Shown: positions 12,041 through 24,365, counted from the first letter of the stretch. The stretch: 64,000 bases of DNA from Chelydra serpentina (GCA_037349315.1 JBAIAC010000057.1:14849501-14913500); one strand, 5' to 3'. Notes: generated by a model from the letters alone, not told the origin. Numbers and translations are program-made.

Positions 12041-12844
12041 ACCGAATGGATCTCATTTTAACCCAGGTCGCCTGACTCCCAGTAGAGTACGCTGTTTCCC
12101 AGTCCATGCTACCTCCTTTAAATAGATAAACCAAACCCTGCATTTGGAATGAATTAAGCACTGAATAATGCCAGAGTCCAGCACCTGTTACATGTTACCA
12201 AAGGAAGATGAAGTTACATAGACTTTGTGAATGCAGGTCTATGTATTCTCAGTACATAAAAAGCTCATAGAATGGCCACTGCAGAATTGAGATAAGCGTG
12301 TTGTTTTTCCGAGTGATTGCATTGTCATTTGTGCAGAAGAGGCACCATCAAGGCAGCAAGGTCTAAAATTAGACCTACCAGATTGTATGTGGTCTGCAGA
12401 TACATGTGTGCTTGTCTTGCCGTCTCTCCATTCTGTCCTTGTGGGCAGATGGGACTGAAGGAACCTGATCACTATAGTGCTCCAGAGAGCAAGCTGTATT
12501 TTTAATGTTGTAACCCCGTCTGACATCAAATTCAAAGGAAAGGGCAAATCCAAGTTCCTTGGCCTTTGCTTCTACAGAGTGCCCCAGATACGGTGATACC
12601 AGTGCAGTGTGCTGTGGCTAGGGGTAGGAGCATGGGATTCAGTGGATATACCAGCCTCCCCCACCCCCATAATGTGTGTGTGTGTGCATACAATTTTTGC
12701 AGAAACTCCTGAACAGTGAAGCTGCACTAGGCCTGTGACACAACCTGTGGGAAAACTTAATTTCCCTCAATCCCTGTGGGAACCCCCTTAGCTAAAACCA
12801 GCTACCCAGCCTCGGTACACCTGTGATCATTTATGTAGTAGTGG

Positions 12845-13345
12845 CAGGGCCGGTGCAGGGAAGTTTCGTGCCCTAGGCGAAACTTCCTTGCACCAGCCCT
12901 GCGCCTCCCCCGCAGCTAACGCCGCCCCCTCCCCCGCGGCAGCCAGCTCCCCATCCCCTGCGGTGGCTCCTCAGCTCCCCGCCCACAGGCCACGGCGGCT
13001 AACCCTCCCCCCCCCAACCCGTGGCAGCCAGCTCCTCATCCTCCTGAGGCAGTCCCCCGCCCATGGGCTGCGGCGGCTCCCCACTCCCCCCACCCCGGAC
13101 GCCTCCTGCCCCCCGCGGCACACCCCGCGGCAGCTATCCCACAGGCCGGGGAAACATTCCCCCCCCGCCCCGCGGCAGCTAACCCGTGGGCCGGGGCAGC
13201 CTCCCGCCCCCGCGACCACGGCAACAGCTCACCTCCGCCGGCGCTGTGCCAGCAGCTGCCGCATCGCCTCCTGGGAGTCGCCGCCCCCCAAATGCCGGCG
13301 CCCTAGGCGACCACCTAGGGTCGCCTAATGGAAGCGCTCGCCCTG
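12845..13345. mobile_element. 501-bp non-autonomous hAT element with exact 8-bp target duplication
   Basis: Starts cagggccggtgc and ends gcgctcgccctg (inverted terminal bases). The flanks agtagtgg at 12837-12844 and agtagtgg at 13346-13353 are identical. Near each end is a short local inverted repeat (ccctaggcga). The interior is very GC-rich with recurring cccgcggcagct units; open frames there are compositional. Confidence 0.9.
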
Positions 13346-13387
13346 AGTAGTGGTTACAGGGGCTAACTGCAGTCAGGCTCCAGTTGT

Positions 13388-13520
13388 TCTTGGTGCTGTA
13401 TTAACACATAATATAAGACAGTCGCTGCCCCAAAGAGCTTACGTTCTAAATAGACAAGACCGGGAAAGGGTGGCCGAAAGGAAATATTGTTCCCACTTTA
13501 CAGATGGACCTGAGGTTTGA
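13388..13520. repeat. Diverged CORE-SINE-like repeat
   Basis: The phrase gctgccccaaagagcttacg followed by ttctaaatagacaag and a 'cccactttacagatgg' end is a dispersed amniote repeat pattern, also present at 40360-40495 and 46760-46845. Confidence 0.45.
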
Positions 13521-13744
13521 TGGTGAGTGGCCCAGATGGGATGATGGGGTTGTTTTGGTGTTGCAGGCTTTTTCAATGTCTAGTTCTTGATTCAGGACCA
13601 AGTGAAGATTTGTAACAATATATTTATAATAGACTTTCTTTTGGGGCTTGGCCCGATTTGTCTGACATCAGTCTGAGACATTTGCCCCTTGAGGATTGAT
13701 TGGAGATCATGGAGTACTGTCTACAACACACATATTTCAGTATT

Positions 13745-13880
13745 ATAGGAGGGAACTGTGAGTCAGGAGTCCCAGTTCCCATAACCGGCTCAGCCACTGA
13801 CTTGCTGCACCCAATTTCCCACCCTGTAAAACTGGGATTATAAAAGGAGATAGTGAGACTTACTTGGTTATGAACTGAGT
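13745..13880 (+). repeat. MIR-like SINE
   Basis: Reads gtgagtcaggagtcccagtt, then ggctcagccactgacttg, then accctgtaaaactgggatta, in MIR order. Confidence 0.55.
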
Positions 13881-13954
13881 TGAGCTCCTAGATGACAACT
13901 GTCTGGAAATGCCATGAAATATATTCCTTAATGTTTTGTATTATAATAATACTT

Positions 13955-14658
13955 AGCAATGCATTTACTAAAGATCTGGAAATGGGGTTGTTCGGTGAGG
14001 AGGCAAAATTTGCAGATGACACAACATTAAATAAGTTAATCAAGACCAGAGAAAACCATGAGCAACTTCAGAGGAGCAAAAGTCAGGTTAATGGGCAACA
14101 TGATGGCAGGTGGAATGCAGGGCTGATAAATGCTAAGTAGTGCATATTGGAGGCAATAATTTGAACGACTCATTCACCTTACTGGGTTACCTGAGCATCA
14201 TTGTGGGCAACTCAGTGAAGATCTCTGCTCAGTCTACAGTAACATTCCAAAAAGCAAACAAAATGAAAGGAAAGAAATTCAAAACCGATAAAAGAAATAC
14301 TGTTTCACCCAGTGCACCATTAACCTGTGGAACTCATTGCCACAAAACATCATGAAGATCAAAAAGCTTAGCAGTGTTCAAAAAGGAATTACACATTTAT
14401 ATGGCTAACAAGAACATCCAGAGCGATAATAGTAAATATTACAAATGAAACAAGAATGGCAAAAGGTAGATAAATCCTCACGCTTCAAGGTAGCAGCCAC
14501 TCTCCAAGAGGGTTAGGAGGAAACTTTCTCTGCGAGTAGATTATCCCATTGCAGAGTTTCTAGCCGTCTTCCTTGAAACATCTCTGGCCTGTGTTATTCT
14601 GGAGGTCAGAGGAGATGGTCATAATGGTCCTTCTGGTGTTAAAATCTACGAGTCTGGC
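13955..14658 (+). pseudogene. CR1 LINE 3' fragment
   Basis: Translates to a degraded reverse transcriptase segment (AKFADDTTLNKL near 14010, with the FADD active site preserved) and ends with the CR1-like sequence ggtcataatggtccttctgg ... aaaatctacgag. Frameshifted and inactive. Confidence 0.8.
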
Positions 14659-15799
14659 ACTTGCCACTACTGCTGAAAGGGATACTGGCCTCGGTGTCCC
14701 AGCTGTGGCAGTTCCTGTGTTTGGAATCATACCTGTCGTAGCCACGTGAAGTCTAACGTGTGCATGTTTCTCAAGCAAGGGTTACGTTCTAAAATGCAGC
14801 AATAAGCTCATCCTTCATTTTTCATTTTGTTGCTTTAAAGGGGCTCTTTCCAAAATTAGACTGACCTCACAATGGTCATTTAGCCTCACAGCTTTCAAAT
14901 CCTTTCAACATTCTGTGGAGACCATGACACCATGGGAGATTTAAGTTGCTTACTGTAGGATTATGAGTTCCAAAGCGCTCTGGAAAAGAAGCACAAACTT
15001 GCTGACACAAACTTAAACTGTGAGTAGTGGAGGAGTCTGGTTACAGTAAATGCTACGGAGCAGGAAGGTCCCTTGTCGAGGGTAAATCCTTAAGTGAAGT
15101 GGTCTGTCATTGATTTGTCTGTCTGATGCAAATTATGTAAACATAGACCCACAGAGAAAGGCAGCAGTAGCCTCCTAGCGTTGTAATTACCTCCACAGAC
15201 ATGTCACTCTCTCGGTAGCAGGTAGAGGGCATTTTCAGCAGCCATCTCCGGTTTTATGGCACACTTTCTTTGGATTGGTTAGTTTGGGTTTTGTTTACCT
15301 TGTTTAAGGTTCTCTGTTTCTCTGGCCCCCGTCAAGACACAATAAATGAGCGGGACAGGAAGCCCTTCCTTCTAGGCGGACTCAGCCTCACTGAGTGTCA
15401 GATAAGCTGCAATGTCTAATTTCAGATCAAATTGTGTGTCACTTTGTCCAGGAGAAGTCAGCCACTGATAGCATTCAAGAGGCTAACAAAGGGGCTGCTG
15501 GATACAAAGGAGTTACTCAAACAGCTCTATGTAAGAGTATAATTAAGGGTAGCACAAAGACATGGCTGATAAAGGAGTAATTTTGTTTTTTAAATGGCAA
15601 TATGATGTATTACTACAGCATAATGACAGAAAGAACTGAATAGCGGGAGGGAGCATGGAAAATGGTTAAAGCAGGGAACGGGGAATCCGGACTCCCACTG
15701 AATCACTGAGTGAATGAACAAGAGCCATTGGACAGCTTTGTCTATTGCTTTTGGATGTCTTAGTTTGGGGTTATGTAAACGTACAGATTTATCAAATCT

Positions 15800-16160
15800 G
15801 TGTACTTTCGATCCTCTTATACGGATCTGAAACATGGACCTTGCTTAAACAGGAGGCTGGAGGCATTTCATATGCATTGTCAGCAGTGACTACAGGGCAT
15901 ACGATGGTTTGATTTTATCAGCATTAGGGATGTGTTATTGAGAACTGGTCTCGAGAGGATTGAAGTCGTCATCAGTCACCGCTGGCTGACACTTTTTGGT
16001 CATGTAGTCCCCTTCACAGATAACGTCCCCTCACCTGAAGCTCTGAAGATCAGACTTGAGGTCAGGAGGAGACATTGCCCAGCCACAGACAGGCAGTGTT
16101 CACATGGTCATCTGGGATTAATTTGACTGTACCAGGTCAGTAATAACCCTGTGCAGCTTT
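15800..16160 (+). pseudogene. Non-LTR retrotransposon reverse transcriptase C-terminus, broken
   Basis: One frame gives LLYGSETWTLLKQEA. A second frame, after a shift, gives VLLRTGLERIEVVISHRWLT and then FGHVV. These are the conserved end of the ORF2 of jockey/RTE-like LINEs (YGSETW ... R..W.GH). It is interrupted by a frameshift and a stop and differs from CR1. Confidence 0.7.
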
Positions 16161-16988
16161 TAGATGTCTGGAATAAAGTTGTACAATTTGGCCATTGACA
16201 TTCGGCACGACGGACCCTCGCTGTCTCAGCATGTTGTTAATTTTAGGTATCTAACTGGCGACACTTAGGTATGCTGGGTACCCAAAATTAGTAGATACTC
16301 TCTAGATACGGCTTCACCTAGACCAATGCTCGGTACCCCTCTTCAAAATAGCTAAAGTATACCGGTTGCCCTAACGTCTTCAGCGTTGCCTTTGTAAGTA
16401 GATGGCATTACCCCAGTAGTCCTTACGCTAGTGCTATCTCAGATACACCTCTGATATCATGGTCTCATTCATGGCTTATAAAAGAATCGGTAAAGATGTA
16501 GAGGTACACTATGTGCCTGTGTCACAGGGGAGTATGAGAATATCAGCAAATGTTCATAAGATGCTGCTATTTAAAAGCATGTCAGATGGCAACCCCTCCT
16601 CAGCCCTGTTTTGAACAAGCAATCGGGACATTTCCAAGTATCCCCAGTCTTCCCCACTTCCTGTATATATATATATATTAGGAGATCATCGAATATCATG
16701 AAACCACTGTGTTTGACAATGTTTCAGTGTACTGCACAGCTCCTTCTAAGGGGAAAGGCTGGGGGACTGACAGAATTACTCTGTTGTGATCTGAAAAGAA
16801 ATTCTGCTTTATGTTGAAGAACTACACTGCTTACCATTTTCTTACTGGTAACTTTTAGATGACAGCCCCTGGATGTACTGGTATTCTCAATATTTGATGA
16901 TAGATTGAATTTTCTGTGGACATTTTTTCCATTTTTTGTTCCATTTTTTCTCTACCTTCCTCTGTTTTTGCTCCCTGGATCTACCTAA

Positions 16989-17285
16989 CGCTCTGTCTAC
17001 ACTGAAATTGCTACAGCAACACAGCTGCGGAGCTGCAGTTACACCAGTGTAGCGCTTCAGCGTAGATATTCACAATGGCGACAGGAGGGGATTCTCCTTT
17101 CACTGTAGTTAATCCACTTCTGCAACAGGCAGTAGCTGGATCTACAGAGGAATTCTTCTGTCACTCTAGCACTGTGTACATGGAAGGTTATATTGGCTTT
17201 ACTATGTGTCTCAGAGGTGTGATTTTTCACATTCCCTGAGCGACCTAGTTGGATCAACCTAACTTTTTAGTGTAAACCTGCCCCC
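16989..17285. mobile_element. Non-autonomous hAT-like element
   Basis: Starts ctctgtctacactgaaa and ends ttagtgtaaacctgc, inverted copies of the tctacact terminus. The interior matches the turtle 'gctacagcaacacagctg' repeat class. No coding capacity. Confidence 0.65.
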
Positions 17286-17287
17286 AA

Positions 17288-17577
17288 GTGCTTGTCTGCA
17301 TGGGGACATCCAGGAAAGTTAATTCAAATTAAATAAAGGTGTGAATTTGAAGTGGATTAGTTAAACTGCATTGTGTGACACACTCATTCAGAATAAAGTG
17401 GCCTTCATTTGGTTAATTTCAAAGTGAATTAAACTAAACCAAATTAAGGCCACTTTAATTCTGAATAACAGCATTCACACAGGTATTTAATGCGGTTTAG
17501 CTGATCTGCTTTCAAGGTGACACCTTTAGTTAATTTGGATTAATTTTTCTGAACCGCCCCATGTAGACAAGCCCTAA
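17288..17577. mobile_element. Palindromic (fold-back) MITE
   Basis: Almost the whole unit is an inverted repeat. The left end gcttgtctgcatgggga pairs with ccatgtagacaagccc, and inner segments such as agaataaagtggcc pair with ggccactttaattct. AT-rich interior, no frame. Confidence 0.75.
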
Positions 17578-17614
17578 ATTACTTCTATGGCCACTCATTG
17601 GTGTATCTGAGCAT

Positions 17615-17822
17615 CTCACTATCTTTTAAGCATATTTATGCTCAGAACACTCCTATGAAGTAGTGAAGTATTGTTATCCCCATTTTACAGGTGAAAAACT
17701 GAGCCAGGAAAGACTACATGATTTCTCCAAGATCTCACAGGAAGTCTGTAGCAGTGCAGAGATTTAAACCTAGGTCTTGTGAGTTCAAAGATATCACCCT
17801 AGCCACTGAACCAACATTGTCA
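17615..17822 (-). repeat. MIR-like SINE, minus strand
   Basis: Contains ttatccccattttacaggtg, then gatctcacaggaagtc, then tttaaacctaggtcttgtga, the typical reverse-strand MIR order. Confidence 0.65.
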
Positions 17823-18084
17823 GACCACTTCAGTACTCAGCTTTGAATTCCTCTGGGTTTCTATAGTACAAATATTTTGTAAGGTTAATAACACCTTCAT
17901 TTATCTAAGCACCCAAGCTACTTGTGACAAAGTAGCTCCATGCTGCCATTCGTGCTCCATTCCTCTTCAATGCTGACAACATTTTCCCCTTTGTAGTTTT
18001 GACATTAGTCTTTGTTGACCAAGATTTTAAAAAGTGATTAGTGGTTTGGGGTGATTCAATCTGTGGGTTCCCCACTTGAGACTC

Positions 18085-18218
18085 TTTAAGGAGCCCTGAT
18101 TTTCAGAGAGTGGATGCTCTGCATTTTCTGAAAATCCGACCTCTTCAAGGTGCCTCAATGGGACACCCAAAAATGAAGGCACCCAAAATCACTAGTCACT
18201 TTTAAAATCTTGGTCTAT
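18085..18218. repeat. Palindromic MITE
   Basis: Reads ccctgattttcagagagtgg ... ttctgaaaatccgacc ... ggtgcctcaatgggacaccc, with short inverted segments. A dispersed pattern of reptile MITEs; diverged. Confidence 0.4.
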
Positions 18219-19010
18219 TATTATTGTATTTATCTGATGAGATCAATTTGATGTTTCTTTCAGGCAAACATTGTTCCTCACTCTGAGCCAGTGGGGGAAG
18301 AACCTGGGCCTTTGAACCCTGATTTTCTGTGCTAGCACAAAGTGTTACAGAATTCGATTTTTCTTGTCTCTATTTTGGATACGTTTTGTCCCCAAATCCC
18401 AGCTAGAATTCTGGGCACGGGCCACAGGTTTCAGAATGGCATCTTGGTAACTTTCAAGTTGGATTTTAAGGTTATCCCTTTGAAAATTTACCTGTGGTTT
18501 ATCTGGGATATAGCTGATCATCAAAGAGAAGCTATTTTAGGTGGTATAGTAGCAAGTCATGCATATTTTTGGATATGTCCGAAGAAGCGGCTGACAGCGA
18601 TACATCTCACAGTTTTCGGGAAGATGAGATAGATTGTGAGGCAAATAATTGGATTATGGTCAACTCCCCCAGTTTGCCTGGGTTTGTGAGTGGGGAGGGC
18701 AATAGGAAATTCAGGTCACCCTGTAGCTCTATCAAATATTTTGCTAATTGTCTCAATGGACATGAGGGAAGGGCCGCTGTAGATTATTAAACCTTATTCC
18801 AGAGGGAGAGGTGTTTGACTCTAATGGGCTTAAGAGCTGGAATATATTTTGTGTTTAGCCTAATTATTCATAGCTGGTGGCTCTGGGTAAATGGCTAGTT
18901 CAGCCTGTCACCTCTGGTGTCAATAACGTGCTGAATTAATTTAGGAAAGTTATTGCTTCTTTTGAGGTGGGAATCTTTTTTTTTTTTATCATGACACCTG
19001 TTGCTCATAG

Positions 19011-19186
19011 GTACAAATCAAACGAAGAGTATGTGTATGTGCGAGGCCGCGGAAGAGGGAAGTATGTATGTGAGGAATGTGGAATTCGCTGCAAGAAACC
19101 CAGCATGCTGAAGAAACACATTCGCACGCACACAGACGTCAGGCCATACGTCTGCAAGTACTGTAACTTTGCATTTAAAACCAAAG
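19011..19186 (+). CDS. HIVEP3: HIVEP3 internal coding exon: C-terminal zinc-finger pair (ZAS-C), first part
   Basis: HIVEP3 (Schnurri-3/KRC) is a large nuclear transcription regulator. The family is known to bind kappaB-like and recombination-signal DNA, and HIVEP3 is linked to TRAF2, AP-1 and RUNX2 signalling. This exon begins after a T-rich tract ending in catag and its first base completes a split codon. It encodes 58 full residues starting [20 protein letters not shown]. The first C2H2 finger is complete (Cys20, Cys23, His36, His40; C-x2-C-x12-H-x3-H). The linker THTDVRPY and Cys48/Cys51 of the second finger follow. The donor is AAAG|GTAAGA, leaving one base of a Gly codon. Length is 176 bp. 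Assignment to HIVEP3 rather than HIVEP1 or 2 rests on the downstream exons, since this exon is nearly identical in all three paralogues. Confidence 0.96.
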
Positions 19187-20004
19187 GTAAGAGACAGTCA
19201 GCTCCTAGCTCCTCTTGTATTGACTTACTGATCAAACCTCCATGGGGGCACTAGTAACAGGGAAGGAAGGTCCTTCCTTGAGTCTGGAAAACCCTAGGAT
19301 TTGGTGGGGCGGTGGCAAGAGAAATCTGTAATGGGCTGAAATTGCATGAACTGAACAATGCTGTGTTATGCTCGAATGCATCCTGCTGAGTCACTGCAGA
19401 AAGCAAGAACCTCACTTAAGAGTTCACCGGCAGCATTGCAACTGTGCTATGAGCCAATCTGTGTTTTTAAAGAAAAGGGTCCTCAAGCATAGTTCCAATA
19501 GTGACTGAAGACCATTGCAAATGATTTAATTGAACAGCATCTGGCAGTGTAGGGAAACACCTTCGATTTGGGGTTCAAACACAGTCTCATCACTTGGTTG
19601 ATAATCTTTGAGTGGTTCTTCATGCTAGTGCTCTCAAAGACAATATTTGTGCTGTGTATTATCATCTTTCCCCCTTGCATGTGGCTGCAGCAGAATATGC
19701 ATCATCTCAAATCAGTTCTTTGCAGAAGATCGTGCTTTCTAACAGGAGGCTTGCTTGCTATTGATGCACATGGGGATTTGCAACATTTCCCACCCCTAAC
19801 ACACCCATCATTAACCTTCCCCAGTAGACACACCCATTGATGTCTTAATTCACATGATCAGCTGTAATATGGAGTCATCCATCATGTGTGCTCTGAGAAA
19901 GTGACAGCACAGGAATGTTCCGCCAGATGTGTACAAATCCCCAGCTCAACAAATTCACTGTGTGACTGGAAGCAATGCAAGCACACAGAGTAAAAGTCTC
20001 AATG

Positions 20005-20095
20005 GGCCTAAGTGATTTAGGTGCCTACATACCATGAAATGCCGATGGGACGTAGGCACTTTAATCATTTAAGTGCTTTTGAACATTTTACCCAT
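20005..20095. repeat. Palindromic MITE fragment (gatttaggtgcctac type)
   Basis: agtgatttaggtgcctac and gtaggcactttaatcattta are approximate inverses around a centre near 20048. Related units are at 54497-54585 and 58297-58374. Confidence 0.45.
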
Positions 20096-21161
20096 AGCCA
20101 CTTCCTCTGAAAGAGATGGTAACTTTTGCATGGGTTCTGTTTCTTTAGCTGTGGCACAAGAGAACAATTAGTGACCTTTGACAACTATTGTAAATAACTG
20201 TATAATCACATGGTAAATAAGCCAGAAAACTGACCACACTTCTTAGAAATATCCACACTTCCTCAACCAAGCAATGTTTGGGACACAATCAAACACAGTT
20301 AACTGATTACACTCGCTGCTCCAGGGGGCAATGGATCCATCAAGTCCTCGAATATTGAAATAGGCTGAGTGGACAATACCCTGTGCTGGTGGCTTTGTTT
20401 GTAGAGTCAGCTGGATAGTAGGTTGGTAATCACTGGAAATGTGGCAGCACTGGGGAAATAATTAATGAATTTGAAGCTAAATTCTCCTTTCAATGCACAC
20501 AGCAGTTCTGAGTTCCTGCCCCTGCAGTCCCATGCCCCTGGAACTTCCAGGTTTTTTCAGACTCATTTCTCCTTTCTTTTTCTACTTATTCATTGCCTTC
20601 TTTCTCTTTTCCTCTTGCTTTGTTCCTTTCCTCTGTGGTTTTTCTTGGAGATGGGAGAAATCTCTTTAGCTGCTTCCCTTTCTTGCCTCCTACTTAATTT
20701 CTGTCAGGCTTTTCTTTAGTCTGCTGGAATCAAACCATCGTTCTTACCATTTCTCCAGTTGCTTTCTCTTCCCACAACTATGCCATCCTGAAACATAGAA
20801 GCCTTCAGTATTCATTATGATAGTGGCCTTTTTGAAAGGGGCAGTTGCCTAAAAGGTCTTTCCCCCTTCAAAAATCCTCTTCAGCAAGAAACCATTGAGA
20901 GGGAGGAAGTCAGCATGGAGGGAAAACAAATGCTAGGGTTTAAGGGCAAAACTATTGTATCTCCCTCCAGTTACATGAATGCATATATCATACATTTGAG
21001 TGGTCAGAACTCTTGTGGATCTGCCGGCTTGTAAAATGTAGTTTATGTTGATAACCTCAAAATTGCTTGAAAATTGATTCCTTGCTGGAAGTGGGGTTAC
21101 AATGAGAAAGCTGAGTTTGTAAAATGGACATCGTTTTACTCAGTATAACTGCTCCCTGTGC

Positions 21162-21380
21162 CAGTGGCGTAGCCAGGTTTAGAGCACAGGGGGAGTGGAG
21201 CTAAAAAAAAGGCGCCGGCAGCAAAAAGTGTCGGGAGCAAAAAAAGGTGCCGGGAGCAAAAAAAAGTGCTCCGCTCTGTCTGCAGCATAGGAGCAAAAGG
21301 CGTCGGACCACAAAAAAGGCACCGCTTCTGCTCAGTGGAGGAGCGGCCACTCCCTCTGCTCCCCCCTGGCTACGCTACTG
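21162..21380. mobile_element. 219-bp non-autonomous hAT-like element
   Basis: Inverted ends cagtggcgtagccagg and ccctggctacgctactg. The flanking octamers ccctgtgc (21154-21161) and acctgggc (21381-21388) share six of eight bases. Inside, a ~21-bp motif (gcaaaaagtgtcggga type) is repeated three to four times. Confidence 0.8.
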
Positions 21381-22139
21381 ACCTGGGCATCTCTGAGTCA
21401 CAGTTGCTTGCTTTACTGATGCGAACATGCAGGATTCAACACAGTTACAGGAGAGCCTGTAACATGGACCAGCAACATGATCATTGGCTACGGAATCTTT
21501 GTGACTGGTGATAAGTCCAAGGCACAAAGTACCCAGCTTATCTCTCAGATCCCAGAGGGAGTTTCCAGGACTGGTGGTTAGAAAGCTCATCTTTAATACT
21601 TCTAAACTGAGTGCATTTGGGTCCTGATTTCACAAATAATCTGTCTGTTCTTTGGTGTGGTTTTGTAACTGCAGTTAATTGCAGGGTGCAAGCTACCTGG
21701 GTGCACCTGCAAAAATGCAGGCTGAGTAAAAGCCCTTTTAAAAATCAGTTCTCTAGGTGTGCTTTGGACCTTCAGTGTAAAACACAAGGGGGATATCTAT
21801 AGAGCTGTCTTCAATTCAGCTATTGCAGGTCTCCTCAGCATGATCCAATGCTCTAAACATTCAAGTAGGCTGAAGGCATTTCAACTTTACTTATTTTTAT
21901 AAGGATCACTGGCTTGCTAAAAATCCTATTTAAAAAAAACACCACCTTATCCGTGTTACAGAAATTAGTAGTAATTATTCAGAGTGGAACACTTAATATG
22001 CTTTTCACTATTTATTACATTTGTTTACCTTTTTGCATTTCATTCAGTGTGGACAATGCTGTAATATTTGGGTGGCAAAAACTGCAGGGAAATGGTTTTA
22101 TTGGCAGTTGTCAATCCAAACTGGATCCTGCTCTACACT

Positions 22140-22332
22140 AAGGGGAGGGATAGCTCAGTGGTTTGAGCATTTGCCTGCTAAACCCAGGGTTATGAGTTCA
22201 ATCCTTGAGGGGGCCATTTAGGGATCTGGAGCAAAGATCTGTCAGGGGACAGTACTTGGTCCTGCTAGTAGAAGGCAGGGGACTGGACTCGATGACCTTT
22301 CAAGGTCCTTCCAGCTCTATGAGATAGGCATA
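22140..22332 (+). mobile_element. tRNA-derived SINE (cryptodire type), subfamily A
   Basis: Pol III A box tagctcagtgg at 22151 and B-box region gagttcaatcc near 22194, then a body with gtcaggggacagtacttggt and a CR1-like tail (ccttccagctctatgag). The body matches 61517-61705 but not the other three copies. Confidence 0.9.
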
Positions 22333-23728
22333 TCTGTCTAATCAGGTGCCTGATAAACACACCAAGACCTTTGACATATATGCTTAGGCAAAAATATGGA
22401 GTAGTAGAGGCTGCCTTACCATCCCCTTTGGAACATTGAGTCCAGAGGTTCAGTGCCTCAACAGTTGTAGCTTCTGCCAGAGAACAACAGCTTAGAGCTG
22501 CTGCTGACAGCCTCAGCAAGGGTGCGTCTCTGTCAGGGTAATGCCCCATAGTCTTACTCCAACCAAGGAATACCCACAAGGCAGTGGGGGCTAGGGTTTT
22601 GAGGCACCCTATAGTCACCTTACTCTGAAGGTTGGTTCTGGGTGTGATCATAAACTGCATAGGGCCTGGTGGCAACGTGATGGAGCTACTGGTGGTGGGG
22701 TAGCTCCTATAAAATACCACAGCATTGCAACCTTCAGAGAAATGTTTATTAGTTTAAGAAAATAACCGTGGAGGTTTTATTTTTTAATTCATGGAAACAT
22801 TTTGTTTGAAAATATGGACTGTAAAGGTTTATTTCAGAAAGCCAAACTTCTGGCTCAAGTTTAAATGTGCCCCTTTTAATATGGTGCCTTTACCTACAGT
22901 CTTATGGGCAGTTAGTATCACTGTATTAACAATCCCCAAATAAAAGCATTGCCAGGGCCTTTGTGGAGGTTAACAGGCTTCTTGCCAGGCAGGTGATGAG
23001 AAGAAATTGTTCTCAAATGATTGTCTGTCGTGGGAGGGTGAGGTAAAGCCTTTTCCTCTTGACTTTTGACCTTTTATAGGCCATAGATTAGTGTTAGGTG
23101 TTCAATTTTTGCCCAGTACAGACAGAATTCCATTCCACACCCATTTTTGGTCTTGTTCACTAATCGCATTAGCCTCTCACATTCTGATTGGCTGAGCTCC
23201 CTAAACTGTCTGAATAAACTACATTGACCAACTTACTGTGGTCCATGCCACTACATTTGCCTACTTTTATGGTGGTTACAAGGCATAAAGAAATTTCTAT
23301 TAAAATAAAATATGCTCAGGTAACGGACCTGTTGGCGGAAGATGTCAGTCAGTTTCCAGGCACCAGACTACTTCATGTCCTGAGACATATTATTCCTCTA
23401 ATTAATTAGGCTGCAATTCCTTAAATCGGAGTGTGACAGTTGTTGACATTATTGAACATATTAATATATTAAATACAAAAAAACAAATTAAATGCAATGT
23501 TATGGTTGTACAGTTTATGATTACCGGGCCAGCAGACTCAATTTTATGCTAGGCCTGTTTCAGAAACTACAGAATAAATCCAGCTATGTAAAAGCTCCGG
23601 AAGAGTTAACTGGTATTATAATAGATATATAGATTTAAAAGATGTCATAACACCTTTATGTGCTGGGGCATTTTCTAAACATTTGGAAAAAAGTTTAGAA
23701 AGAGACAGCCATTTCAGAATGTTCTCAG

Positions 23729-23842
23729 TGGTGCTGGAACAATTTTTTTGGTGGGGGTGCTGAAGACGGAAACCATGTATTTGGGTTGTTATTACTTCTT
23801 CAAGCCAGAGATGCAGCAGCACTTCCAGCACCCTAGTTCCAT
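23729..23842. repeat. Short inverted-repeat element
   Basis: cagtggtgctggaacaat at the left and gcacttccagcaccctag at the right are approximate inverses. A likely MITE, low confidence. Confidence 0.35.
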
Positions 23843-24059
23843 CACCTACCCCTTTTCTCCCAGTAATTCACCAAGTTCCGTTGGTGTGAAGATAAAGAGT
23901 AATCTTCAGGAAATGTGTCTATATTTTCTAGTGCAATTGGATGTGTCAGTGGCATTGGAAATCGGAAAATATCCCGACAGTCCATGAATGAATTTCAGTA
24001 GCATGTAATTAGTGAGACACTCTTTTGTAGACTGAGAAATGGAGAGAAAACACTGGTAT

Positions 24060-24365
24060 TAAGGAGAATAGCAGAACAAGAAATAATGTCTGGAAGTTAA
24101 AGCCAGACACATTCAAATTAGAGACAAGGCACATGTTTTTAACCATAAGTTGTATTTAACCATTGGAACAAACTACCCAGGCAAGTGATGGATTCTCCAT
24201 CTCTTGAAGTCTTCAGATCAAGACTAAATACCTCCCTGGTTTAGTCAAAAACAAGTTATTGGGCTCAGTACAGGAGTAACTGGATGAAATTCTATAGCCT
24301 GTGTTATAGACGAGGCCAGTCCCTTCTGGTCTCTGGTCCCTTCTGGCCTGAAAATCTATGAATAT
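24060..24365 (+). repeat. CR1 3' end fragment
   Basis: Reads like the last part of CR1: ttggaacaaactacccaggc, then gatggattctccatctcttg, then cccttctggcctgaaaatct. No intact frame. Confidence 0.75.

Larger units (their letters stand above)
1..19010 (+). other. Non-coding region upstream of the first recognised HIVEP3 exon, probably intronic
   Basis: No HIVEP3 coding exon or other cellular gene could be recognised here. The large ZAS-N-bearing exon of HIVEP genes is not in the window, so this 19 kb most likely belongs to the intron or introns before the ZAS-C exon. The open frames seen fall in repeats (CR1 at 2.76-4.14 and 13.95-14.66 kb, a LINE at 15.8-16.1 kb) or in GC-rich low-complexity DNA. 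A very small upstream exon cannot be excluded. Stretches in which I recognise nothing include 4150-5920, 10150-11200, 12140-12840 and 14660-15790. Confidence 0.6.

Noticed and set aside
12888..13328. 146-residue Pro/Ala-rich open frame
   Set aside because: It lies wholly within a hAT-like element with an exact target duplication and arises from GC-rich repeats.
18967..19010. Extension of the zinc-finger exon upstream ([14 protein letters not shown]...)
   Set aside because: It is the polypyrimidine tract and acceptor of the intron; coding begins after the AG at 19009-19010.
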